In this document: piece by piece, positions 36,227 to 44,380 of the stretch
Numbering within the stretch: the stretch's first letter is position 1
Layout: every line of letters begins with the position of its first letter
The notes under the pieces: model-generated
What the model was told of the DNA's origin: nothing
What the model saw: only the letters and a program-made list of their open reading frames with translations
Databases searched by the model: none
Translations under genes and position numbers: made by a program
Source of the DNA: Litchfieldia alkalitelluris
Lineage (GTDB): Bacteria; Bacillota; Bacilli; Bacillales; Bacillaceae_L
DNA length: 64,000 nt
Assembly (NCBI RefSeq): GCF_002019645.1
Contig: NZ_KV917374.1
Span: forward strand, 1,438,696-1,502,695
Direction: 5' to 3'

Positions 36227-36805
36227 ATTCATCAACTTGGCTACACGTATAATCAAAAATATTCGAACCATGTTATTAAACATTGGCACGAAAATGAAGA
36301 ATTTCAATTTCTGAGATATATTCCAATTGAAGAAACTGTGATTAGAGAAGACTGTGAGCAACTACTTTCGAAAATTAAAGCTCTTCCCGTAAGTGACAAA
36401 ACCTATGGATTAGTTCATGGAGATGTATGGCTCGAAAATGTTTTAGTGGAACACGAGTTATGGCCAACAATCATTGATTTTCAGGACTGCGAAAAGCACT
36501 ATTATATGTACGATTTGGCTGTACCACTTTACTCTGCCCTTGAGTTTTCATTTCAGGGTAAGGGGAGTATGGTAGACTATGGTCGTTCCATTGCAAAGGC
36601 ATTAGTAGAGGGGTATAGTGAAGAGCATAACATCTCAGAAGAAATGTATGAACAGCTCCCTCTGTTTTTAAAGCTAAAGGAAATGTTCGAATACAGTTTA
36701 ATGCATATGTATTGGAACAAAGAAGAGATAACCGAAGAACAAATGAGAATCATGAATCTATATCGACTAAGAATTGAACATGAAATACCAGTGATCAGTT
36801 TATAG
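36227..36805 (+). pseudogene. Aminoglycoside phosphotransferase-like gene, N-terminally truncated remnant
   Basis: The frame begins after a TAA at 36224 with IHQLGYTYNQKYSNHVIKHWHENEEF and continues to the kinase core: YGLVHGDVWLENVLV (catalytic loop, HGD) and PTIIDFQDCEKHYYMYDLAVPLY (DFQD, Mg site). About 150-170 N-terminal residues with the ATP lysine are missing, as is a ribosome site. An ORF from ATG 36338 gives 155 residues and cannot be a full kinase. It is a decaying gene of the APH/choline kinase fold. Confidence 0.75.
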
Positions 36806-36848
36806 TAATATGAGGTGGCTATCTTCTTCAGCTTATAATTGTCCAAAA

Positions 36849-36884
36849 CAAAACTAGGCAATCAATTCGGTGAGCCTAGTTTTG
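36849..36884. terminator. Bidirectional terminator
   Basis: AAAACTAGGC pairs with GCCTAGTTTT over a 14-base loop, between the APH remnant and fadH. Confidence 0.85.
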
Positions 36885-36894
36885 TTTATAGTAG

Positions 36895-37665
36895 TTAAAA
36901 TTTGAATGAGGCACCATTCAACCATTGTCCGCCATCAATCGTAATACAGTCACCGTTAATATAATGTGCTTCAGGAGAGAACAAAAAGGCTGCTAAATTT
37001 GCAACTTCATCTACTTTTCCAAATCGATTTAATGGAATTCCGGCTAACACTCGTTCAACTGCTTCTTCATCTAAAATCAATCTTTCAGCGCCACCAGTTT
37101 CTTCAATTGGTCCAGGAGCAATTGCATTTACTCGAATTCCGTATTGTTTACCCCATTCAACAGCAAGGGTCCGTGTCATCGCGAGAACACCAGCTTTTGC
37201 GCTGGCTGAATGAACTACGCCAACTCCAGCTGTCCATGCATATGTAGCAACAATATTTGTGATACTCCCTGTTTTCTTCTCTTTAATCCATTCCTTACCT
37301 ACTGCCTGAGTGCAATTCCAAGTTCCATTCAATACAATATCAATAACAGCCTTCCAACCATTTGGACTAAGGTCTTCTGCTCGAACTAAGAAATTACCAG
37401 CAGCATTATTAACAAGATAATCAATCGAACCAAACGCAGTTTTTGTTTGATCAACCATACTCTGAACTTTTTCAAGATCTCGTACGTCCATGACAACAGG
37501 GAGGACCTGACCTTCAAAAGTTTCGATTTCTTCTTTAGCACGGTTAAGCTTCTCAGGATCACGACCACTAATCGTTACAAACGCTCCATCCTGGGCAAAA
37601 CGCTTGGCCATCGCCTTTCCCATTCCATTACTTCCTCCAGTTACGATTACTACTTTATCCTTCAT
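36895..37665 (-). CDS. fadH: 2,4-dienoyl-CoA reductase-like short-chain dehydrogenase
   Basis: The 256-residue SDR has VTGGSNGMGKAMAKRFA (8-24), NNAAGNFLVRAEDLSPNGWKAVIDIVLNGTW, and ATYAWTAGVGVVHSASAKAGVLAMTRTLAVEWG. This combination, with His-Ser in the usual Tyr position and the Lys kept, is that of the DECR type, B. subtilis FadH (YkuF). It reduces double bonds during degradation of unsaturated fatty acids. AGGAGGAACC precedes ATG 37665. TCATTAATGA (37716-37725) upstream could be part of a FadR-type operator; this is weak. Confidence 0.88.
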   Translation of the reverse strand: MKDKVVIVTGGSNGMGKAMAKRFAQDGAFVTISGRDPEKLNRAKEEIETFEGQVLPVVMDVRDLEKVQSMVDQTKTAFGSIDYLVNNAAGNFLVRAEDLSPNGWKAVIDIVLNGTWNCTQAVGKEWIKEKKTGSITNIVATYAWTAGVGVVHSASAKAGVLAMTRTLAVEWGKQYGIRVNAIAPGPIEETGGAERLILDEEAVERVLAGIPLNRFGKVDEVANLAAFLFSPEAHYINGDCITIDGGQWLNGASFKF

Positions 37666-37718
37666 ATGGTTCCTCCTTTTCTATTTATCTATCATATTAA
37701 TATTCTTAAATTTAATCA

Positions 37719-37871
37719 TTAATGAATCAATCCTGTTCTTAAAGCAACACCTACCGCTTCTGCCCGATGTCTTATTCCTAGCTTTCGGTTTACAGAAGTT
37801 AAATAATCACGAGCGGTAAATTCGCTAATACTCATCGAGGTTGCATGAATCCCTCCTATATTTTCAGCAAT
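37719..37871 (-). pseudogene. LuxR-type helix-turn-helix remnant
   Basis: On the minus strand the frame reads IAENIGGIHATSMSISEFTARD then YLTSVNRKLGIRHRAEAVGV and ALRTGLIH, ending at 37719. This is the C-terminal end of a NarL/LuxR DNA-binding domain (recognition helix SEFTARDYLTSVNRKLG). Upstream the frame is closed by a stop at once and no receiver domain is present. ATG 37835 gives 38 residues only. The gene is almost erased. Confidence 0.75.
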
Positions 37872-37993
37872 TTAAACTGATTGATTCTAGTTTAAAATAG
37901 AATGTAAGCACTTACATTTTACTGTTGTTTATTAAATTATTCAATAAATTTCTATTAATCTAGCTGTTTTATCAGAAGGAGGAGAAGAAATCA

Positions 37994-38363
37994 CCTACAG
38001 CAACTGGATTAACGGATGCCTATGCCCTACATGCAATCCGATTGATTCAAAGAAATTCTTCCAATTGTCGTGTCTGATGGGAAGAACCTTGATGCAAGAA
38101 TGGAGATGCTTCAAGCATTCGCAGTCGAAACCCCTTTGGATGATCCTGAATTGTTATTTGCCGGTGTGATTGAAAAAATCAAAATGCTGCAATATAAAGC
38201 TGGGTTACCTAGTGATTTTTCACATTATAAGATATCAGAGGGTGATTTACAAAGGACTGTTGTAGCAGTTTCATCAGATCCCGCCGCACTTAACTTTCCG
38301 ATTCCACCTGAGTTAATTCGTTCGATTGGGGAGAAGATTGTTAGGTTAGAGGTTAAGAATTAA
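37994..38363 (+). pseudogene. Iron-containing alcohol dehydrogenase remnant
   Basis: PTATGLTDAYALHAIRLIQRN at 37994-38056 is the metal-binding region of Fe-dependent alcohol dehydrogenases. The next part, EILPIVVSDGKNLDARMEMLQA, is in another frame, so there is a frameshift near 38057. The text then jumps to a C-terminal end (PELLFAGVIEKIKMLQYKAGLPSDF), so an internal deletion removed the middle, including the His ligands, and the N-terminal NAD domain is lost. ATG 38070 would give 97 residues with no likely activity. Confidence 0.72.
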
Positions 38364-38386
38364 ATAAGAAGGATACATTTACAAGT

Positions 38387-38416
38387 AGGTCTGTAAAAAT
38401 CCACAGGCCTTTTTCT
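38387..38416 (+). terminator. Terminator after the alcohol dehydrogenase remnant
   Basis: AGGTCTGT pairs with ACAGGCCT (one G-U pair) and a run of five T follows. Confidence 0.65.
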
Positions 38417-38525
38417 TATGTAAATATGGAAGAATATCTTCATGGTAATTAGACGTCTAATTAATAAGAAACAAATAGTTGGGAATAAATAAATTGAAAC
38501 TAAACTACTTTGGGGAGGTAAAATA

Positions 38526-39092
38526 ATGTTAAAGACTGTAGATGTCGGCTTAATGGCTAACCATATACCAGCACATAAAGGGGTTATTAGTAGGCTTGAA
38601 GTATATAGCAGACATGTTAATAACCAGCAATTGATGGTCATTTTCCAAAAGCAAATTATGATGATGAAAAATCACGTACAGGCGATGAATCAATTACTAA
38701 ATCCTAATCAAAATAATCAGGTCATGTTACCGCCCATTCCGCAAAATATTCCACTCTATACGGATCAAACAAAAGGAAGTATTGGAATAGAAGACAGAGA
38801 AATGGCACTCGATTCACATTTTACTGCAAATGCCATGGCAAATGAAAATTTCATGTCAGCTACCAATATGAAAAATACTCATGTAAAAAGAGCTCATGTT
38901 GAGATGGGACTTCAACAATTAGATATTGCGGGTCAACTTGAGATCTTAGCACAGCAGCAAGGATGGTTAACACATCCAAATGCAACAATGATGGAGCAAA
39001 ATGAATCCATGAATCACCTGAACAAATCTAATCAAGGGTATATGAATATGCAAAATAATAGCTACCAAACATTCAATCAAAGAAATCATTAA
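38526..39092 (+). CDS. CotF-like spore coat protein
   Basis: The 188-residue protein is rich in Met, Asn and Gln. Paired helices (VISRLEVYSRHVNNQQLMVIFQKQIMMMKNHVQAMNQLL and HFTANAMANENFMSATNMKNTHVKRAHVEMGLQQLDIAGQLEILAQQQGW) fit the CotF-like ferritin-type bundle of coat proteins. The tail is low complexity (HLNKSNQGYMNMQNNSYQTFNQ). TGGGGAGG precedes ATG 38526. Likely made in the mother cell late in sporulation; no sigma-K promoter was confirmed. Confidence 0.75.
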   Translation: MLKTVDVGLMANHIPAHKGVISRLEVYSRHVNNQQLMVIFQKQIMMMKNHVQAMNQLLNPNQNNQVMLPPIPQNIPLYTDQTKGSIGIEDREMALDSHFTANAMANENFMSATNMKNTHVKRAHVEMGLQQLDIAGQLEILAQQQGWLTHPNATMMEQNESMNHLNKSNQGYMNMQNNSYQTFNQRNH

Positions 39093-39125
39093 AAGCTTGA
39101 AAATTCCTGAGTAATAAAAGGATGA

Positions 39126-40457
39126 ATGAATATGGGCTTAAAAGAAATTGGAAAATTGGATCGGACATTAATTGTCCTTTTAGCAGGTGTTTTATTATCA
39201 CATTTAGGAACATACATGATTCTGCCTATGCTACCTATCATTTTAACGCTTGATAATGGTTTTTCCATTGCACAGGTCGGAATCATTTTAGCGAGTATTG
39301 CGATTGCTTTTCAGGTTGGAAGCATTAGTGGCGGAGTACTTGCGGACCGGATTGGAAGAAGATTTATCATTGGATTAGGTGCACTGATTACTGCGCTAGG
39401 GATAATAGGTTTTGGCGTGTTTGCAGGATTTCTTTTATTATTGCTGATGGCTATTACAATAGGTCTGGGCACAGGACTAAATGCACCTTCAACAAAAGCA
39501 TCGATTGCAGCAATTGCCTCTTCAAAGAATCGTACTACTGCTTTCTCACTAAGAGGAATTGCCGCAAATATAGGAACTGCAACTGCTGGCTTAATTGTCT
39601 TCTTCTTAATTGTAGGTACATCCAAAATGATTTTTTGGATTGGAGGCGTAATATATATTCTATGGGCAATTATTGGTTGGACTCTTTTGCCAAAAGACTG
39701 TGGTAATATGCCTTGTCCACCGGTGCCAACTGGTGCTTATAAGGAGATTTTTAAAAATAAGCCTTTTCTTGTATTCAGTTTTGTCACAATATTTATTTGG
39801 ATCTTATACGCACAGCTTTCTCTTGCATTACCACTTCGGGCAGCAGCAATCCTTCCTGAACCCAAGAATGTTGCCTTGATCTGGACGATAAATAGTTTTA
39901 TCGTGATATTAAGCCAAACTCTGATTACCAAGAAAATCATTGATAGAGTGCATCCTCTAACAGCGTTAAGTATTGGAGTTTTATTTATATCAGGTGGCAT
40001 TGCTTCTTTATTCTTTGCTACATCATTTTCACTACTTGTTATGAGTGGAGCGATATTTGTATTAGGTGAGATGTTAATTCTTCCAACAATTGATAGTACC
40101 ATTTCGCAATTATCAACATCACAGTTAATAGGTGTATTTTTTGCATTATCCAATGTAGTGTCTGGATTAGGTGAAGCAGGTGGGAAGTCGATTGGGGGAA
40201 GGCTACTAGGACTAAATGGTGGAGAAAGTTCAATTCCCTGGATGGTTTACGGTATCTCTGGAGTGATTTTGTTTCTGATCGTGTATTTTTTGAAGAAATG
40301 GCAGCCACTTGATACGTCACTAAGAATTGCCGCTGGTAAAGAAAATAAGCCTTCACATGCCCCAATAGTCTCTATTGAGCCCCCTCAGCAAAGAAGTCAC
40401 CCATTTAATAGCTGGGAACCTGAGGTGTTTTTTAGGAAAAAACCAAGAACAGAATAA
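39126..40457 (+). CDS. Major facilitator superfamily transporter
   Basis: The 443-residue protein has twelve predicted membrane segments and the MFS loop 2-3 signature GGVLADRIGRRFIIGLG near 62-78. A cytoplasmic tail of about 45 residues follows the last segment. It is a 12-segment efflux-type carrier; the substrate is unknown. AAAGGATG gives the ribosome site for ATG 39126; ATG 39132 is an alternative. It is 33 bases after the coat gene but functionally unlike it. Confidence 0.85.
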   Translation: MNMGLKEIGKLDRTLIVLLAGVLLSHLGTYMILPMLPIILTLDNGFSIAQVGIILASIAIAFQVGSISGGVLADRIGRRFIIGLGALITALGIIGFGVFAGFLLLLLMAITIGLGTGLNAPSTKASIAAIASSKNRTTAFSLRGIAANIGTATAGLIVFFLIVGTSKMIFWIGGVIYILWAIIGWTLLPKDCGNMPCPPVPTGAYKEIFKNKPFLVFSFVTIFIWILYAQLSLALPLRAAAILPEPKNVALIWTINSFIVILSQTLITKKIIDRVHPLTALSIGVLFISGGIASLFFATSFSLLVMSGAIFVLGEMLILPTIDSTISQLSTSQLIGVFFALSNVVSGLGEAGGKSIGGRLLGLNGGESSIPWMVYGISGVILFLIVYFLKKWQPLDTSLRIAAGKENKPSHAPIVSIEPPQQRSHPFNSWEPEVFFRKKPRTE

Positions 40458-40461
40458 ATGA

Positions 40462-40605
40462 AACAAGAAGCCCAGTGCAGAGGCTTCTTGTTTTCCGTGA
40501 AGTGTTTATGACTGCTGCAGTTTGGTTATGGCTGTACTATACTCTATTAATATTTGCCAAAAAGGTGAGGGCAGAAGACATAATAACTCAAAAAGGGCGC
40601 TTTTA
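40462..40605 (+). repeat. Diverged repeat, copy 1 (terminator plus 110 bases)
   Basis: From the MFS terminator onward, this stretch aligns with 41350-41495: AACAAGAAGCC hairpin, then TACTATACTCTATTAA versus TACTATATTCTATTAA, and AAAAAGGGCGCTTT versus AAAAAAGGCGCTTG. The copies have diverged strongly. No intact gene lies here. Confidence 0.45.
40466..40495 (+). terminator. Terminator of the MFS gene
   Basis: AAGAAGCC-TGCAGAG-GCTTCTT hairpin followed by GTTTT. Confidence 0.8.
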
Positions 40606-40805
40606 ATAGAATTAAATAATAGAAATGAAACGAAAAGTTGTTTTGAAGGCTTGGGTTTCGATGTGTGTTTTAAATATGCAGTTTGTATTGTGGATAAAAA
40701 GATAATCGTAAAACGCGAAAAAATGTCTATTTAGGATATAATCTAAGCAATAATGGAATTTGGGAATATCCTATGGGTAAATCACGAATAAGGATGGGTG
40801 CCCAA

Positions 40806-40961
40806 ATGAACAGATATTATCAATCCCAATATCCATATAATCATTATTATCAACCTCATTACAAGCCAAGAGATATAATTTATAAAGAAGGCGGTATTGA
40901 ACAACCTAATAAGATTTTATCGAAGCTGGATGAAATCAAAAAGAAGGTTGATTCTACCTGA
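40806..40961 (+). CDS. Small Tyr/His-rich protein, possibly spore-related
   Basis: The 51-residue peptide has a Tyr/Gln/His-rich start (NRYYQSQYPYNHYYQPHYK) and a charged helical end (PNKILSKLDEIKKKVDS). ATG 40806 is chosen because AAGGATGGG lies 8 bases ahead; ATG 40773 in frame has no ribosome site. Composition and neighbours (coat and YjcZ genes) hint at a spore role. No family recognised. Confidence 0.55.
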   Translation: MNRYYQSQYPYNHYYQPHYKPRDIIYKEGGIEQPNKILSKLDEIKKKVDST

Positions 40962-41029
40962 GAAGAAAGTAAGTAAGATTGAACAGCTGTTGAATTTGAA
41001 AAAATAATTTCATAAGCTCTTTTACAGGG

Positions 41030-41060
41030 TGCCTCATCTCAACATAGGATGGGGTTATTT
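41030..41060 (+). terminator. Terminator after the Tyr-rich small gene
   Basis: CCTCATC / GATGGGG hairpin with a T-rich end (TTATTTTTAT). Confidence 0.6.
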
Positions 41061-41085
41061 TTATCCCTTATTGACCCGTCACTTC

Positions 41086-41247
41086 TTAATAACAAAAAAG
41101 GATCCCTACAATAATTAATAATATAAATAGAACAACAAAGATAATTAATTGTTTTTCTTGCTTACGAAGTCCTCTCGTTCCGGTAGTAGCTCCGATGATA
41201 ATTAAAAGTATGAACAAGATGACAATTAGAATAAAATCACTTCTCAT
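41086..41247 (-). CDS. Small membrane protein with two YjcZ-like hydrophobic segments
   Basis: The 53-residue peptide is two near-copies of the YjcZ core: FILIVILFILLIIIGA (5-20) and LIIFVVLFILLIIVGI (34-49), joined by TTGTRGLRKQEKQ. ATG 41247 sits 7 bases after a perfect AAAGGAGG site. Single-copy YjcZ proteins have one such segment, so this looks like a duplication and fusion giving a hairpin membrane protein. It leads the minus-strand cluster of YjcZ paralogs at 41796-42505. Function unknown. Confidence 0.75.
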   Translation of the reverse strand: MRSDFILIVILFILLIIIGATTGTRGLRKQEKQLIIFVVLFILLIIVGILFCY

Positions 41248-41349
41248 TATTAAGCCTCCTTTAGCTATTATGTATTCTTTTAAAAGTATGGTATAGATTA
41301 AAGCTGTAGTTGTTAATTTTTATATGTATAATGGAAGTTATCTTACAAT

Positions 41350-41495
41350 TAAACAAGAAGCCTGTTGCAGGAGGCTTCTTGTTTTTCCGCTGAGATGTTA
41401 AAAATGAGTCTTGCGGATACGGTGGATACTATATTCTATTAAAAATCTAGTAAATGGTGCAGGCATAGGAACTAACTTTTTAAAAAAGGCGCTTG
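41350..41495 (+). repeat. Diverged repeat, copy 2
   Basis: Copy of 40462-40605 (see there). Its hairpin AACAAGAAGCCT/AGGCTTCTTGTT with T5 (41352-41386) is a good terminator shape but has no gene ahead of it on the plus strand, as expected for a duplicated 3' end. The remaining gap to 41795 shows no gene; a hairpin near 41762-41785 (GGCTACACC/GGTGTAGCC) may end the YjcZ cluster. Confidence 0.45.
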
Positions 41496-41795
41496 TTATC
41501 AAATATAATAGTCGACAGAAGGGTCTGCTAGGTTTTCTCGAATTATTGATTAATAGGGGGGGGTACACAAAAATAAAAAAAGGTTAATTATTGGGCTTCT
41601 ATTACAGACGAATACTTAAGAAATGAATAAGGTAATAGTAGTCTATTTTTTTCAATAGGACTAACAAAATTGAATAACTATCATATGCCTTTAGTAAACT
41701 ATTATTAATAATAGTTGCTAATGGTTCAAGGTGGGTTATTAACCTAGACACACATAAAAGGCTACACCATCAAACGGTGTAGCCTCATTATTTAT

Positions 41796-41912
41796 TTAGT
41801 AACCATAACCTCCACCAATTGGATAGTTATTACCAACAATAATTAATAGAATGAACAATACTACTAAAAGTGTAAAACTGTTCCCCATGTTACCAAATCC
41901 TCCGTAACTCAT
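41796..41912 (-). CDS. YjcZ family sporulation protein, paralog 1
   Basis: The 38-residue peptide starts MSYGGFGNMGNSFTLLVVLF, continues ILLIIVG and ends NYPIGGGYGYGY-like. AAAGGAGGTGAATTT precedes ATG 41912. YjcZ-type peptides are small membrane proteins made in sporulating Bacillus. The next paralog (41954) shares 30 of its first 31 residues, so the duplication is recent. spoVIF lies upstream on the same strand, as in B. subtilis. Confidence 0.85.
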   Translation of the reverse strand: MSYGGFGNMGNSFTLLVVLFILLIIVGNNYPIGGGYGY

Positions 41913-41953
41913 AAATTCACCTCCTTTTATAGAGACTATATTAAAGAGTTATA

Positions 41954-42064
41954 TTAGTAACCTTGTGCAATTGGATAGTTTGATCCAACAATAATTAATA
42001 GAATGAACAATACTACTAAAAGTGTAAAACTGTTCCCCATGTTACCAAATCCTCCGTAACTCAT
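41954..42064 (-). CDS. YjcZ family sporulation protein, paralog 2
   Basis: The 36-residue peptide is nearly identical to paralog 1 over its first 31 residues and then ends NYPIAQGY. Its ribosome site and upstream 40 bases are also copied, so the duplicated unit is gene plus leader. Its C-terminal end matches paralog 3, pointing to mosaic copies. Confidence 0.85.
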   Translation of the reverse strand: MSYGGFGNMGNSFTLLVVLFILLIIVGSNYPIAQGY

Positions 42065-42104
42065 AAACTCACCTCCTTTTATAGAGATATATTAAAGAGT
42101 TATA

Positions 42105-42212
42105 TTAGTAACCTTGTGCAATTGGATAGTTTGATCCAACAATAATCAATAGAATAAATAATACTACTAAAAGTGTGAAGCTATTTGAATTATTACCCCA
42201 TGAGTAACCCAT
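42105..42212 (-). CDS. YjcZ family sporulation protein, paralog 3
   Basis: The 35-residue peptide starts MGYSWGNNSNSFTLLVVLF and ends VGSNYPIAQGY. The membrane core is the same as its neighbours while the N-terminal six residues differ. GGAGGTGATAGAT precedes ATG 42212. Confidence 0.85.
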   Translation of the reverse strand: MGYSWGNNSNSFTLLVVLFILLIIVGSNYPIAQGY

Positions 42213-42314
42213 TTATCTATCACCTCCTTAAGTCTATCTGTATAGACTATGAAGATCATCCATTGTGGAAAAGGTGTCTATCATAAATTAAATAAAAATA
42301 GGTGTATGTTTGAT

Positions 42315-42505
42315 TTAGTCAATTGGTCCTTCTTGTGCAATTGGATAGTTTGATCCCACTATAATTAATAGGAGATGAATAAAACAACCAATAAGGTGAA
42401 ACTATTAGCAGTGTTTTCAAAGAATCCACCACCTGCACTAGCTCCGTAACCATAGCCATAACCATATCCAGCTCCGTGGCCAGCTCCTCCATAGAAGTAA
42501 CTCAT
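42315..42505 (-). pseudogene. YjcZ paralog 4, frameshifted
   Basis: From ATG 42505 the frame gives a Gly/Tyr-rich head (MSYFYGGAGHGAGYGYGYGY) and NSFTLLVVLFI, then stops at 42365 after SY. In the next frame the sequence continues exactly as expected, LLIIVGSNYPIAQEGPID, to a stop at 42315. Two inserted bases (TC) in ATCTCCTATTA relative to the paralogs' ATTCTATTA explain it. The 46-residue product lacks half the membrane segment. Confidence 0.78.
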
Positions 42506-42649
42506 ATTTCGTCACCTCCTTTTTTGCTTTATACTATACTCTATGAAAAAAATTAATAGATGATAGGATTTTTGCCAGTATTGATATAAAAATAGGCAAA
42601 TATTTAATAGATCTTGATTAGTAAATTTTTGCTAGAGATACTGCTATCA

Positions 42650-42898
42650 CTATTTCCCGATCATTTTTGAAATCGTAGCGGGATCAATCTTTTTCTTTTT
42701 CTTTACGAGTAAGTCCACAATCATGTCTTCCTTACTCTTTGGAACGTTTTTTCCTGCTAGTTTAGAAACCCGTTTGACAAGTTTGCGAACAGTTTTTTCA
42801 TCTTGTAAATTAGAGTTCTGTAATGAATTAGCTAACTTCATAACATCATCCATCCTAACTCCTGTCTTCTTTTCAATTCCTTTTGAAAAATCACTCAT
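42650..42898 (-). CDS. spoVIF: Stage VI sporulation protein F
   Basis: The 82-residue protein matches SpoVIF (YjcC): DVMKLANSLQNSNLQDEKTVRKLVKRVSKLAGKNVPKSKEDMIVDLLVKKKK and PATISKMIGK. In B. subtilis this mother-cell protein is needed for late coat gene expression and spore resistance, and it is next to yjcZ as here. AGGGAGGGA precedes ATG 42898. Confidence 0.9.
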   Translation of the reverse strand: MSDFSKGIEKKTGVRMDDVMKLANSLQNSNLQDEKTVRKLVKRVSKLAGKNVPKSKEDMIVDLLVKKKKKIDPATISKMIGK

Positions 42899-43527
42899 TA
42901 TTAAAATCCCTCCCTGTTTTGATTTAAGCTATTTCCTAATTTTTATTGCTTTTAAACCGCTAGAGTATACCACTATAAATTCTCTTTTGATCAGAGATCC
43001 TAACTCTTATCTAAGAGAAACAGTTATTTATTTCAACTCTATAAATTTGTTCTATAGCAACAATCTTTAGAAATAGTCTTGATATATCATATGAACATAG
43101 AAGAAGATTGGTATAAACAAAACATAAATAGTAGAAATTACTATAAGGTTCTTATATATCAGAAACTATGGGAACCAAGTTAAATGAAGAGTCCACTCTC
43201 ATTTTTAACAGAGAGTAATGAAAATAGGAGAGTATTATAAATCGTCTAATGTGTAAAGGTAAGATTCATAGAGGTTGGAATAGAGTTTGGAGTAGATGGA
43301 AATGAAGGGGAACCAAGTAATTGGTAAAGTAAGTATTGGTAGTGTAGGGATGGAATCTAAATAGAGAGATATTCGGCAAGTGAATATTGAGAGACTAGGT
43401 TTGGGTATGGTTTTTATGGGTATTTAAGAATACGGTACTATCCAAGTGCATTCTTTATTCAGGGTTATATGGCCTAACATTAGTCTCATTCTTGTGTTGA
43501 TAAAAGAAGAAGGGAAGAGAATTTTTC
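42899..43527. other. 630-base gap without a recognised gene
   Basis: AT-rich intergenic DNA. Many stops in all frames; no good ribosome site followed by an open frame, no repeat or RNA structure that I could support. It holds the spoVIF promoter on its left edge. Confidence 0.4.
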
Positions 43528-43563
43528 AAAAAAGAACCATATATCTAATAAGGTTCTTTTTTA
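43528..43563. terminator. Bidirectional terminator after the Cys-rich protein gene
   Basis: AAAAAAGAACC pairs with GGTTCTTTTTT over a 12-base loop. Confidence 0.85.
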
Positions 43564-43569
43564 AAGGAT

Positions 43570-43932
43570 TTAAAGAGCAAAGGCTTTACATTCTTGTGCA
43601 CAGTGTAAGCAAGTCTGGGCACAGTTTTGTGAGTGTGGGTCAGGAAATTGTGCACAGGTGCTTCCACAAAGTTCACAAACATATGAACAATATTGAGCTA
43701 GTGATTTAGATAACTGTGTACCTCTAGCTAAATATTTACTCATTAATGTGCAAATATCTGCACAGTCTCTAAGTAACTGGATTTGTTGTCTTCTCATAAA
43801 AGCATCCTCATGATTAACTAACATACTAATCATGTGTTCACAAGTAGCTTCACAGTGTTGAACAGTTTTTAACAGATGCTCATAAGGCACTTGTGAATGA
43901 AGATGTGGTGTTGTTCCATAAGTGTGTGACAT
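43570..43932 (-). CDS. Four-helix-bundle copper-storage-like protein (YhjQ/DUF326)
   Basis: The 120-residue protein has about 14 cysteines on helices in the spacing of the Csp/YhjQ family: HCEATCEHM, LLRDCADICTLMSKYL, YCSYVCELCGSTCAQFPDPHSQNCAQTCLHCAQEC. Such bundles fill their core with Cu(I). AAGGAGGATACCT gives ATG 43932; the frame is open to 43959 without a ribosome site. No copper ATPase is near. A spore or copper-buffering role is inferred from the family and the sporulation neighbours. Confidence 0.85.
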   Translation of the reverse strand: MSHTYGTTPHLHSQVPYEHLLKTVQHCEATCEHMISMLVNHEDAFMRRQQIQLLRDCADICTLMSKYLARGTQLSKSLAQYCSYVCELCGSTCAQFPDPHSQNCAQTCLHCAQECKAFAL

Positions 43933-44105
43933 AGGTATCCTCCTTATTTTTAAATCCATTTATCCTATGCAGAGGTAATTGTCCTAGGAACTAGGCGTTT
44001 TCCTAATTATTATTTAAAGTACATTATCTAAATGGACAGTTATCTGTATCAAGTTTAAGTGTTATTACATATGGTATAGAGAATCCAGTTAATGGAGGTG
44101 TTTTT

Positions 44106-44210
44106 ATGAGTGGTTCAGTAGCAACAGGTGGATATGGTGCAGGTTTTGCACTAATTGTCGTGTTATTTATCCTATTAATTATTGTAGGAACTGCTTATGT
44201 AGGTTACTAA
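44106..44210 (+). CDS. YjcZ family sporulation protein, plus-strand member
   Basis: The 34-residue peptide MSGSVATGGYGAGFALIVVL then FILLIIVGTAYVGY is closer to classical YjcZ than the cluster at 41796-42505. TGGAGG precedes ATG 44106 by 8 bases, and a terminator follows. Confidence 0.87.
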   Translation: MSGSVATGGYGAGFALIVVLFILLIIVGTAYVGY

Positions 44211-44228
44211 TTGATAAGGTAAGTATAA

Positions 44229-44258
44229 AGGTGCTTCGCAAATGCGAGGCGCTTTTTC
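44229..44258 (+). terminator. Terminator of the YjcZ gene
   Basis: GTGCTTCGC-AAAT-GCGAGGCGC (three G-U pairs) and a T5 run. Confidence 0.8.
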
Positions 44259-44380
44259 TAGGGAAAATATACATAGAAGATTATAATGTAAAAAAATTAT
44301 GTATAATTGGATTTTTTCCTACAAGAAAGAATATAGTCATATATAATATAAGTAAAAAAAGCAAATGGAGTGAGGCCCAG

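Noticed and set aside
36338-36805. Intact antibiotic resistance kinase
   Set aside because: The N-terminal ATP-binding half is absent and the frame is stopped just upstream; it is a remnant.
40522-40734. 70-residue plus-strand ORF after the MFS gene
   Set aside because: No ribosome site, odd composition, and it lies in the diverged repeat segment; the other copy has no matching open frame.
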